Positions 10,888-21,119 of a DNA stretch of 64,000 nucleotides are shown piece after piece. This DNA comes from Actinomycetota bacterium. Its GTDB lineage: Bacteria; Actinomycetota; Acidimicrobiia; Acidimicrobiales; Ilumatobacteraceae. Both the position numbers and the translations under genes were made by a program. The DNA is taken from positions 1-64,000 of the forward strand of contig WLMZ01000002.1 in the NCBI GenBank assembly GCA_009726095.1, in the 5' to 3' direction. How positions within the stretch are numbered: position 1 is the stretch's first letter; every line of letters begins with the position of its first letter. The notes under the pieces are model-generated. The model did no database searches and was not told the DNA's origin. It was given only the letters and a program-made list of their open reading frames with translations.

Positions 10888-12204
10888 TCAGCCTGCCGCA
10901 GCGGCGAAGCCCAACTCGAGGTCGGCGAGGATGTCGCCGATGGACTCGAGGCCCACGCTGAGACGGATCAGGCCGGGCGTGACGCCCGAGCTGGCCTGCT
11001 CGAGCTCGGTGAGCTGGCTGTGAGTGGTGCTGGACGGCTGGATGACCAGGCTGCGCACGTCACCGATGTTGGCGACGTGACTGTGCAGTTGCAGCGCCTC
11101 GACAAAGCGCACGCCGGCTTCGCGGCCGCCAGCGATCTCGAACGCGATGACAGAGCCGTAGCCCTTTCCGCCGCCGTACTTCTTGGCCCGCTCGTGCCAC
11201 GGGCTGGTGGCGAGACCGGCGTAGTTGACGCTGAGGACCTCGCTGCGTCCGGCGAGGAACGCTGCCACCTTGTCGGTGTTCTGGAAATGCCGCTCCATGC
11301 GCAGGCTCAATGTCTCGAGGCCCTGCAGGATGAGGAACGCGTTGAACGGCGAGATGGCCGAGCCGAGATCGCGCAGGATCTGCACGCGCGCCTTGATGAT
11401 GAATGCTCCGTGGCCGAGCGCCGGGAAGTAGGGCAGGCCGTGGTAGCTGGGGTCCGGCTCGGTCATGTTCGGGAACCGGCCGCTGGCGGCATAGTCGAAC
11501 GTGCCGCCGTCGATGATGGCGCCGCCGATGGACGTGCCGTGGCCACCGGCGAACTTGGTCAAGCTGTGAACGATGATGTCGGCGCCCCACTCGAACGGGC
11601 GGATGAGGTACGGCGTCGGCACGGTGTTGTCGACCATCAGCGGGATGCCGTTGTCATGGGCGACCTTGCTGACACCCTCGATATCGAACACGTCGTTCTT
11701 CGGGTTGGCCAGGACCTCGCCGTAGAACAGTTTGGTGTTGGGTCGGATGGCACTGCGCCACTGCTCGAGATCATGCGGATCGTCGACGAAGGTGACCTGG
11801 ATACCCATCTTGGGCAGCGTGTGATGCAGCAGGTTGTACGTGCCGCCGTAGAGCGACGGCGAGGCCACGATGTGCCCACCCGCCTCGACCAGGGTCAGGA
11901 TAGCCAGTGTCTCGGCGGCCTGGCCCGACGCGACCACCAGCGCACCCGGAAGGCCAACGGCGGTCATGCAACCACCCTCGAGCGAGTTGATGCGCGACTC
12001 GAGCGCCAACTGCGTGGGGTTCATGATGCGTGTGTAGATGTTGCCGATCTCGGCAAGGGCGAACAGGTTTGCCGCATGGGCGGAGTCGCGGAACTGATAG
12101 CTGGTGGTCTGGTAGATGGGCACGGCGCGAGCGCCAGTGGTTGGGTCGGGCTCGCCACCAACGTGGATCTGGCGGGTCTCGAAACCCCAGTTCGGATTGC
12201 TCAT
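10888..12204 (-). CDS. metY: O-acetylhomoserine/O-acetylserine sulfhydrylase
   Basis: MSNPNWGFETRQIHVGGEPDPTTGARAVPIYQTTSYQFRDSAHAANLFALAEIGNIYTRIMNPTQ...HSLTKFAGGHGTSIGGAIIDGG. Confidence 0.93.
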   Translation of the reverse strand: MSNPNWGFETRQIHVGGEPDPTTGARAVPIYQTTSYQFRDSAHAANLFALAEIGNIYTRIMNPTQLALESRINSLEGGCMTAVGLPGALVVASGQAAETLAILTLVEAGGHIVASPSLYGGTYNLLHHTLPKMGIQVTFVDDPHDLEQWRSAIRPNTKLFYGEVLANPKNDVFDIEGVSKVAHDNGIPLMVDNTVPTPYLIRPFEWGADIIVHSLTKFAGGHGTSIGGAIIDGGTFDYAASGRFPNMTEPDPSYHGLPYFPALGHGAFIIKARVQILRDLGSAISPFNAFLILQGLETLSLRMERHFQNTDKVAAFLAGRSEVLSVNYAGLATSPWHERAKKYGGGKGYGSVIAFEIAGGREAGVRFVEALQLHSHVANIGDVRSLVIQPSSTTHSQLTELEQASSGVTPGLIRLSVGLESIGDILADLELGFAAAAG

Positions 12205-12273
12205 GACGACTCCTTGTTGTTGCGTTCGGTGTGCTCGGACCCGGCGTGTTGATCACGATCCGGCGACCGGCAG

Positions 12274-12312
12274 AGCCTAGCCGCCAATTCCTGACAACAT
12301 CAATCAGGAATT
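12274..12312 (-). promoter_or_regulatory. Candidate metY promoter with overlapping inverted-repeat operator
   Basis: Minus strand: AATTCCTGA-(ttgatgttg)-TCAGGAATT (12286-12312), putative -35 TTGATG inside the IR spacer, 18 bp, putative -10 TAGGCT. Confidence 0.5.
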
Positions 12313-12364
12313 AGCAGAAACCGGCGGTTCGCTGGTGTGGGCGAACGTCGCGCGCAGACCGCAC

Positions 12365-13669
12365 TCAGAAATCGAGCAACGGGAAATCGTGGTCGGTCAG
12401 CCAGTGACGACCCACCGACTTCGTTGCATCCCAGCGGGCAACCAGGCGTGCGCCCGTGGGGTCGTCGTCGGTGATCTGGCCCAATTCGCGTGGCGTCGGC
12501 CCGATGCGATCGGCGTGGGGTTGCAGCGCGGCCAGATCGAACCCGTACACCTCGGCAGCGGCCAGGCCCACCATGCGCCGGGTCTCGTCGATGGGGATGT
12601 CGTGGAAGGTCTTCTGCAGCCACGAGCGGGTATGGGGCCACGTGCCCTCTGGATGCGGGAAATCGTTGCCCCACAGGATGTTGTCGACGCCGATCTCGTA
12701 GCGCATGCCCAGTTCACGTCGCTTGGTGTTGGATGCACCGATGAAGCAGTTGCGATCGATGTACTCCGATGGCGGCATGCTGACCGCGCCCTTGAACGGA
12801 TCCTTACCGAGCTTCTCGGTGCCCTTCTGGCCCAGGAACAGCCGATCCCAGAACCACATCAGCGCCGGGAGCCACCAACATCCGGCCTCGGTGACGCCGA
12901 ACTTCAGCTTGGGGAATCGCTCGAACACTCCCGACCAGAGCATGAACCACATCGGGCGCGCCGGCCACCACGTGACCTCGGTGACGTAGATGCCGAGATG
13001 GTCGCCGTACTCGCTGCGCGCTGCGGGACCGGAGTGCGTGACGATGGGGAGGTCCATCTCCTCGCACAGTGCCCACACGGCGTCGTACTTGCGGTCGTGG
13101 TAGGGCGTCTGGTTCATCCACATCGCCGGGATCATCACGGCGCCGAGGCCATCGGCCTTGATGCGGCGGATCTCGGCGAGCACCTCGGGCATCGGGGCGG
13201 TGATGGGCACCAGGGCAACGCCCTTACGGCGCTCGGGGCTGTTGGAGCACAGGTCGGCGAGCCAACGGTTGTGGGCCTGGGCACCTGCCAGACCGAGCAC
13301 GGGGTCCATGTCGCCTGACAACCCGAGGCCGGCGCCGAACGGCACGCACGTGCGACTCTCGACCGCATCGGCATCGGGGAACACGACCTCGCCGGCCACG
13401 CCGTCTCCGTCGAGTTCGAGATCGCGCCGGCCGGCATCCCAGCCGCTGCGCAGGGCCTCTTCGTGCTCCTCGAACCACTGCTTGGCATAGTCCTCGTTAC
13501 GTACGCCCAGTCGGGTGCTGGCCTCGAGGGCCGCAGCACGCTCGCTGAGGAACTCGTCAAACTGCGGATGTACCGCTGAGGAGAGATAGGCGCGGTAGTC
13601 CTCGGTGGGCAACCCGGCGTGGCTATCGGCCGAGACGATGACGTACGGGCTATTGGGATCAGTGGTCAT
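12365..13669 (-). CDS. Amidohydrolase family (amidohydrolase_2-like) protein
   Basis: MTTDPNSPYVIVSADSHAGLPTEDYRAYL...IMWGNDFPHPE-type motif (ILWGNDFPHPEGTWPHT). Confidence 0.85.
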   Translation of the reverse strand: MTTDPNSPYVIVSADSHAGLPTEDYRAYLSSAVHPQFDEFLSERAAALEASTRLGVRNEDYAKQWFEEHEEALRSGWDAGRRDLELDGDGVAGEVVFPDADAVESRTCVPFGAGLGLSGDMDPVLGLAGAQAHNRWLADLCSNSPERRKGVALVPITAPMPEVLAEIRRIKADGLGAVMIPAMWMNQTPYHDRKYDAVWALCEEMDLPIVTHSGPAARSEYGDHLGIYVTEVTWWPARPMWFMLWSGVFERFPKLKFGVTEAGCWWLPALMWFWDRLFLGQKGTEKLGKDPFKGAVSMPPSEYIDRNCFIGASNTKRRELGMRYEIGVDNILWGNDFPHPEGTWPHTRSWLQKTFHDIPIDETRRMVGLAAAEVYGFDLAALQPHADRIGPTPRELGQITDDDPTGARLVARWDATKSVGRHWLTDHDFPLLDF

Positions 13670-13695
13670 GAGCTTGTTCTTTCAGGAGAGCGGGG

Positions 13696-14577
13696 TCAGC
13701 CGGGTACGGCGCGAAGATAGGCGGGATTGGTGCGATGCAAGATGGAGTCGGTACGGGCGAGCAATTGGTTGTCACCGCGTTCGCTACGCGGGTGCATCCA
13801 GAACTCGTTGGCCAACAGGCCCGCCACAACGAGCTCGGCCACTTCTTCCACCGGCGTGTAGGCGATGTTGACACCAGCGGCCTGCATCTGTGCCTCCAGC
13901 GCCTCGACCGTGGTGTACGGGGTCTTGCGCGGCCGCTCCTTGGCAAACTCCTCGGTGCGGCTACGCCACGATTCGAACAGCCCAGTGCGCAAGATGTGCG
14001 GGCCGGGGAACAGCACCGAGGCGCTCACCTTGGCACCGATCTCCTGCAACTGCCCGTACAGGCACTCGGTGATGGTGACCACCGCAGCTTTGGTGGCGGC
14101 ATACTGCGGAGTGCTCGGCAGCGGCGACACGCCGCCGTTGCCCGATGACGTGTTGACCACGTGGCCCTCGTCGTCCTGCTCGAGCATCACCGGTACGAAG
14201 GCGTTGATGCCGTGGACGACACCCATCATGTTGACGCCGATGGCCCACTTCCAATCGTTGAGCTCGTGCTCCCACATGCGGCCCTCGGCGCCGGCGCCAA
14301 TGCCAGCGTTGTTGCACACCACGTGCACAGCACCAAAGGCCGACAGCGTGGCATCGCGCAGCGCCTCGACCGACGCGTAGTTGGTGACGTCGGTCTGCAC
14401 ACCGATGATGTCCATGCCGGCGGCACGGCATTCGTTGACGGTGCGTTCGAGCGGCTCGGCCTGCACATCGGCGAGCACCACCCGCATCCCGGCTGCGGCG
14501 AACCGTTCGCCCATTGCCCTGCCGAGGCCCCCGGCGCCGCCGGTGACCACCGCAACTCGATCCTGCAGCGTGCGCAT
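13696..14577 (-). CDS. SDR-family NAD(P)-dependent oxidoreductase
   Basis: MRTLQDRVAVVTGGAGGLGRAMGERFAAAGMRVVLADV...VCNNAGIGAG...YAATKAAV; TGGxxGxG and YxxxK motifs. Start revised from 529-aa ORF. Confidence 0.9.
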   Translation of the reverse strand: MRTLQDRVAVVTGGAGGLGRAMGERFAAAGMRVVLADVQAEPLERTVNECRAAGMDIIGVQTDVTNYASVEALRDATLSAFGAVHVVCNNAGIGAGAEGRMWEHELNDWKWAIGVNMMGVVHGINAFVPVMLEQDDEGHVVNTSSGNGGVSPLPSTPQYAATKAAVVTITECLYGQLQEIGAKVSASVLFPGPHILRTGLFESWRSRTEEFAKERPRKTPYTTVEALEAQMQAAGVNIAYTPVEEVAELVVAGLLANEFWMHPRSERGDNQLLARTDSILHRTNPAYLRAVPG

Positions 14578-15362
14578 CAATCCGCCGCCCCGGTGACCGA
14601 GAGGTCGTCGTAACGCTGGTGCACGAACGGGCGAATCCACTCGCCCGGCACCTTGGTGACGATCTCGCCATGCTGCTTGCTGGAGCGTTCGGCGAACTCC
14701 ATGAACCGCAGGGCGCGAACCGGCAGGTCGGCCACGGGATCGAAGCGCGACTCGCGCAGCACAAGCTCGCCGTCGACCCCCCAGACGGCCCGTGTCTTTT
14801 CGTCGCGGTGGCAATACACCAGTGCCGGATCGGCATCGAAGCCCATGCCAGCGGGATCGAGCAGGAACTTGAAGTAGAAGTCGCTGCGCCGCCGGTCGGG
14901 GGTGACCGGAAGTTCTCCGGTGACACGACCGTTGATCTCCACGAACCGTACGCCCATGCGCTCGAACCACCCGCTCACGTCGTCGCCGTTGCGCTGGAGC
15001 GTGACATCGGCCAACTTCTTGGGTTCGCCGAATGTCTCGCGGCCGCCCACGACGGCCTGCTCGGTGGTCATCGGCATCACCAGCGGGTAGCCGCCCAACA
15101 TCTTGCCGTGCATGGCCTCGACCGAGAACGTGCCGGCGCCGAACGGGGCACGACCGTGGCCGATGTCGACCGAGGCAAAGGTCACGCGCACCAGCGGTTC
15201 GCTGCTTGGGGTGAGCGGCCGCGGCAGCACGGCGGCAATGGCCTCGGGGTCGGTCTCGTACACGGCCGTGAGCGTGGTGGCCCACGTGTCCACCGAGGTG
15301 GCCTCGAGTTCGCGGTTACGCAGTTGGTCGGGCGTACGCCCGCCGTATCGGATCTTCCCCAT
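14577..15362 (-). CDS. Acetoacetate decarboxylase (ADC)-like family protein
   Basis: ETDPEAIAAVLPRPLTPSSEPLVRVTFASVDIG...GTFSVEAMHGKMLGGYPLVMPMTTEQAVVGGRETFGEPKKLADVTLQRNGDDV. Confidence 0.8.
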   Translation of the reverse strand: MGKIRYGGRTPDQLRNRELEATSVDTWATTLTAVYETDPEAIAAVLPRPLTPSSEPLVRVTFASVDIGHGRAPFGAGTFSVEAMHGKMLGGYPLVMPMTTEQAVVGGRETFGEPKKLADVTLQRNGDDVSGWFERMGVRFVEINGRVTGELPVTPDRRRSDFYFKFLLDPAGMGFDADPALVYCHRDEKTRAVWGVDGELVLRESRFDPVADLPVRALRFMEFAERSSKQHGEIVTKVPGEWIRPFVHQRYDDLSVTGAAD

Positions 15363-15399
15363 TGCTGTTCCCCCTACTGGTCGTTGCTGAACGTATCGT

Positions 15400-16635
15400 C
15401 TACGAGCGGGCGCCGAAGCCCACCAGGGCAGGACACTTCTCTGCCACCATCGGCACATCACCCGGCAGCAACGGCACGTCGATGTCGGCCACGCGGGGCC
15501 CTACCCGCGCGGCGATCGGCGCAAGCGCAGCGAGGTCGAAACCGTAGACACGCGCTGCGTTGCCGGCAAGCATCATCGCCACCTCGTCGTGGGGCACCCC
15601 TGCGAACTCGGCGCGCAGCACCTCGTTCGTGTACGGCGTGCTCGCCTCCTTGTGCGGATAATCGCTGCCCCACATGATCTTGTCGAGTCCAACCGTGTGG
15701 CGCAGGGGCACTTCGGCCGGGCGGATGAAGCTGGCCCCCACGTTGCACTGCCGCGCAAAGTACTCACTGGGGCTGAGCGACAGATGCTTCATCACCGGCT
15801 CGCCCCACACATGCTCCTGCGAGCCCACTGCGGTACGCATGCGGTGGAAGAAGTAATCGAGCCGGGCGAGCTCGTCGGGGATCCAGGCGGTGCCCTGCTC
15901 GGTGAACACCAACTGCATCGTGGGGTGTCGTTCGAGAGCGCCCGACACGATGAGATGCGTGAGCGCACGGTGCGAGAACCAGGTGATCTCGAGCAGGAAG
16001 ATCACCGGCGACTCGATGGCCTCGGTCATGGTCGGGCTGGCGCTACCACCGTGGTGGTTCACGGGCATACCCAGTTCCTCGCACACCTGCCACAGCGGTT
16101 CGTAATAGGCACCGTCGTACAGTTCGGGCTGCCCACATCCGGGCGGCACCCCGGGCAGCAGCACACCGCCGGTGAGCCCGTGCGCTTTCGCCCAGCGCAC
16201 TTCGGCAACCGCTGCGTCCATGTCGTGCAACAAGATCTGGGCAATGCCGGCGCGCCGACCGGGTGTCTGCGCACAGAAATCGGCGAGCCAGCGGTTATGG
16301 GCGCGCAGCCCGGCCCAGCGGCGCTCCGTGTCGGCCGCATCGATGGCCGGGGGCTGGAAGGTGAGCGACGACCGCGGGTAAAACGGCGGGATGGTGTTGG
16401 GGTAGATGACCTCGGCCACCACACCGTCGGCCTCCATGTCGGCCAGGCGCCGATCCGAATCCCAGTTGCGCTTGCCCAGATCGCCGAGCAGGTCCTCGTA
16501 CACGATCTCGTACCCAGCTGCCCACGCATCGAACTCATCGTGATAGCGGCGCTCGAGATACGGGCGGTAATCGAGCAGCGCGCCGCCACCATGGCAGTCG
16601 GCAGAAATCACGGTGTAGCGGTCGTCAGCGGCCAC
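15400..16635 (-). CDS. Amidohydrolase family (amidohydrolase_2-like) protein
   Basis: VAADDRYTVISADCHGGGALLDYRPYLERRYHDEFDAWA...LDKIMWGSDYPHKEAS; GTG start chosen at 16635 by alignment to the paralogue at 12365. Confidence 0.83.
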   Translation of the reverse strand: MAADDRYTVISADCHGGGALLDYRPYLERRYHDEFDAWAAGYEIVYEDLLGDLGKRNWDSDRRLADMEADGVVAEVIYPNTIPPFYPRSSLTFQPPAIDAADTERRWAGLRAHNRWLADFCAQTPGRRAGIAQILLHDMDAAVAEVRWAKAHGLTGGVLLPGVPPGCGQPELYDGAYYEPLWQVCEELGMPVNHHGGSASPTMTEAIESPVIFLLEITWFSHRALTHLIVSGALERHPTMQLVFTEQGTAWIPDELARLDYFFHRMRTAVGSQEHVWGEPVMKHLSLSPSEYFARQCNVGASFIRPAEVPLRHTVGLDKIMWGSDYPHKEASTPYTNEVLRAEFAGVPHDEVAMMLAGNAARVYGFDLAALAPIAARVGPRVADIDVPLLPGDVPMVAEKCPALVGFGARS

Positions 16636-16656
16636 GAAACCCCCAAGGCTGCATGG

Positions 16657-16703
16657 ATCATTCTGTATCGCAGGGCGATACGAACAATCATTCTGTGATA
16701 CAG
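16657..16703. promoter_or_regulatory. Candidate IclR-family operator in divergent intergenic region
   Basis: GTATCGC-agg-GCGATAC inverted repeat (16665-16681), CTGT-gat-ACAG (16693-16703), direct repeats ATCATTCTGT at 16657 and 16687. Confidence 0.6.
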
Positions 16704-16719
16704 TCTGCCGCGAACCGCT

Positions 16720-17424
16720 ATGGCTGTCAAGACCATCCAATCCGTCGAGAATGCGCTCACCGTCGTCGAGGCCCTGGCCGTGGCGCAACCCATCGGCGTG
16801 TCGGCTCTGGCTCGGTTGGTCGGTCTCGACAAGAACGCTGTGCAGCGCATCCTGCTGACGCTCGGCCAGGCCGGCTGGATCCGCCAACTCGACAGCGGCG
16901 AATGGCACATCACCTCACGCGCCCTGCAGATCGGCTCGCGGTACACGTCGGGACTGCGCGACGCTGCACGTACGCACCTGGAGCAGCTGCAACAGCAGAC
17001 GGGTGAAACGGTGTTGCTGTTCGCCCGCGACGGCCTGCAGATGGTCGTGCTCGATGCGATCGACAGCGCTCACGCCCTGCGCATGACGGTACCCATCGGT
17101 ACCGCCGTGCCCATCACCCGAGCCGCTGCATTCGATGCATTCCTCACCGACACCGACCGCGCCGAGCTTCCGCCGCCACCCGAGCCCCCCACCAAACGGG
17201 CCCTTGCGCATGTGCGCAGCACCGGCTTCTTCGTGCTCGACGATCTCTATCCCAACGCGGTTGCGGCCGGCGCCCCCGTGTTCGACCAGCACGGCACACC
17301 CGTTGGATCGGTCACCGTGGTGGGTCCCCGGGCCCGCGTCGACGCAACTGCCGCCCGACATTTCGGCGAACTCGCAGCGGCCACCGCGCAGCGCATCGGC
17401 GCAGCGCTGGCCGGCCTGACCTGA
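16720..17424 (+). CDS. IclR-family transcriptional regulator
   Basis: TIQSVENALTVVEALAVAQPIGVSALARLVGLDKNAVQRILLTLGQAGWIRQL...LEQLQQQTGETVLLFARDGLQMVVLDAIDS. Confidence 0.93.
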   Translation: MAVKTIQSVENALTVVEALAVAQPIGVSALARLVGLDKNAVQRILLTLGQAGWIRQLDSGEWHITSRALQIGSRYTSGLRDAARTHLEQLQQQTGETVLLFARDGLQMVVLDAIDSAHALRMTVPIGTAVPITRAAAFDAFLTDTDRAELPPPPEPPTKRALAHVRSTGFFVLDDLYPNAVAAGAPVFDQHGTPVGSVTVVGPRARVDATAARHFGELAAATAQRIGAALAGLT

Positions 17425-17451
17425 CCTGGACCGACCGGGCAGGCTGCACGC

Positions 17452-17503
17452 GCAACTGGCAGTTGATGCGCACCCCGAAGGGCACGGATCAACTGCCAGT
17501 TGC
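17452..17503. terminator. Convergent-gene 16-bp inverted repeat (candidate bidirectional terminator)
   Basis: GCAACTGGCAGTTGAT-(20 nt)-ATCAACTGCCAGTTGC between iclR end (17424) and ilvC end (17533). Confidence 0.65.
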
Positions 17504-17532
17504 AGTGCAATCGTTCAGCAGAACCGCTGGGT

Positions 17533-19102
<1,570 letters not shown>

Positions 19103-19106
<4 letters not shown>

Positions 19107-20851
19107 CGCAGGAACTCCTTGCGGGCCATTTGTGACGGGGGCAGCAGCAGGTCGTCGTTGCCGAAACCGGCCGGGACCATCGGGAACACCTTCTCCGACG
19201 CGGCGACGCGGAAGTCGACCACGACCGGGCGGTCATCGATGCTGTTCGCCTTGTCGATCGCTGGCTGCACCTCTTCGGGGGAATCGACGCGAATACCCAC
19301 GCAACCCATCGCCTCGGCCCACTTCACGAAATCGGGCGTGTCGGGCGACAGGTACACCTCGCTGTAGCGCTCCTCGTAGAACATCTCCTGCCACTGGCGC
19401 ACCATGCCGAGATAGCTGTTGTTGAGGATCGCCACCTTCACCGGAATGCGTTCGGTGCTGGCGGTCACCAGTTCCTGGGCGGTCATCTGGAAGCAACCAT
19501 CGCCATCGATGGCCCACACCGTGGCCTCGGGGCGCCCGACCTTGGCGCCAATGGCTGCTGGCACGCTGAAACCCATCGTGCCGAGGCCGCCGGAGTTCAC
19601 CCAGGTATAGGGCTTCTCGAAACGCCAGTACTGCGACGACCACATCTGGTGCTGACCAACGCCGCTGATCAAGATGGTGTCCTCGGGAGCGCTGTCGCGG
19701 AGGGCCTCCAGGCAGAACTGCGGCTTCAACGCCTCGCCCGGCTCGCTGGGCTCGTACTGCAGCGGGAACTGCTCGCGCCAGCCGCTGATACGGCTCTTCC
19801 ACACGCTGGTGTCGGCCTGAGTGTTGCCCGTGGACAACAGGTCGCGGATGGCCTTGACGATTTCCTCGATGACGAGACGGCAGTCGCCGACGATCGGCAC
19901 ATCGGGGCGGCGCACCTTGCCCTGCTCGGCAGGGTCGATGTCGACATGGATGATCTTGGCCTCTTGGGCAAACTCCGACACCTTGCCGGTGATGCGGTCG
20001 TCGAAGCGGGCGCCGAGCGCAATCAGCAGATCGCTGCGCTGCATGGCCGTGGTCGCCGAGGCGGTGCCGTGCATACCGGGCATGCCGAGGCACAGTGGGT
20101 GGCTGTCGGGGAATGCACCGCGGGCCATCAACGTGGTGACCACATGGATCTGGGTGAGTTCGGCGAGTTCGCGCAGCGCCTCGGCGGCACGCGCCTTCAG
20201 CACGCCACCACCCACGTACAGGATGGGGCGCTCGGACTCCAGGATCAGCCGGGCGGCCTCTTTGATCATGCGTGGGTGGCCCTTCATGGTGGGGCGGTAC
20301 CCGGGCAGGCTGTCGATGACCTCGGCATCGGTGGGCCAGTGCCACTCCATGCTGTTCTGCAACACGTCTTTGGGGATGTCGATCAACGTGGGACCGGGGC
20401 GACCGGTGGTGGCGATGTGGAACGCCTGACGAACAGCCATGGGGAGGTCAGCCGCTGACATGACCAGTTCGTTGTGCTTGGTCACGCTGCGGGTGATGCC
20501 GACGGTGTCGCATTCCTGGAACGCATCGGTGCCGATCGCGCTGGTGGAGACCTGACCGGTGATGCAGACCATGGGGATGGAGTCCATGTAGGCATCGCAC
20601 AGCGGGGTGACCATGTTCGTTGCCGCCGGCCCGCTGGTGACCATGGCCACGCCGGGACGCCCCGTGACGTGGGCATACCCCTCGGCCATGTGCCCGGCGC
20701 CCTGTTCGTGGCGCACGAGGATGTGGCGGATGCTGCTGTCGAGCAATGGGTCGTAGGCGGGCAGGATGCATCCGCCGGGAAGGCCGAACATGACTTCGGT
20801 GCCTTCCATCTCCAGGGCCTTGATGAGGGCTTGCGCCCCGGTCATCTTCAC
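19103..20851 (-). CDS. ilvB: Acetolactate synthase large subunit
   Basis: [79 protein letters not shown]. Confidence 0.96.
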
Positions 20852-20954
20852 TTGGTACTCCTCATTGCTGCTTGACGTTGCTGCTCGACTGTTGTCGGGC
20901 TCTTGGTGCGTGGACTGAGATAGCTGACGAACTGTTCCGGCTGAAACTGGGCCG

Positions 20955-20985
20955 AAAAACGAAATGACCTCCCGGCTGGGAGGTC
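20955..20985 (-). terminator. ilvBNC attenuator intrinsic terminator
   Basis: Minus strand GACCTCCC-agcc-GGGAGGTC followed by ATTTCGTTTTT, between the leader peptide and ilvB. Confidence 0.8.
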
Positions 20986-21016
20986 GTGCGGCACAGACGG
21001 CGTGAAGCCGTTGCCG

Positions 21017-21055
21017 CTAGGTGATTACTACGAGAATGGGGGCAGAGCTGTTCAC
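21017..21055 (-). CDS. ilvL: ilv leader peptide VNSSAPILVVIT (alternative in-frame GTG at 21061)
   Basis: Minus strand GTG AAC AGC TCT GCC CCC ATT CTC GTA GTA ATC ACC TAG: consecutive Ile-Leu-Val-Val-Ile codons just before stop, followed by hairpin and terminator ahead of ilvB. Confidence 0.8.
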   Translation of the reverse strand: MNSSAPILVVIT

Positions 21056-21062
21056 AGCCACG

Positions 21063-21092
21063 ATTCTGCCACAGCGGGCACATCGTTTGCAA
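21063..21092 (-). promoter_or_regulatory. Candidate promoter for ilv leader (TTGCAA-N18-CAGAAT)
   Basis: -35-like TTGCAA (21087-21092) and -10-like CAGAAT (21063-21068), 7 nt upstream of GTG 21055. Confidence 0.5.
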
Positions 21093-21119
21093 CCACAGCG
21101 AGCCCGAACACCGCGCACC

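Noticed and set aside
12205-12364. SAM riboswitch ahead of metY
   Set aside because: No recognisable SAM-I/SAM-II/SAM-IV core; the region is short and dominated by an inverted-repeat operator. A covariance search could still overturn this.
20852-21119. T-box riboswitch ahead of ilvB
   Set aside because: No T-box motif or specifier loop seen; ILVVIT leader peptide plus terminator explains the region better.
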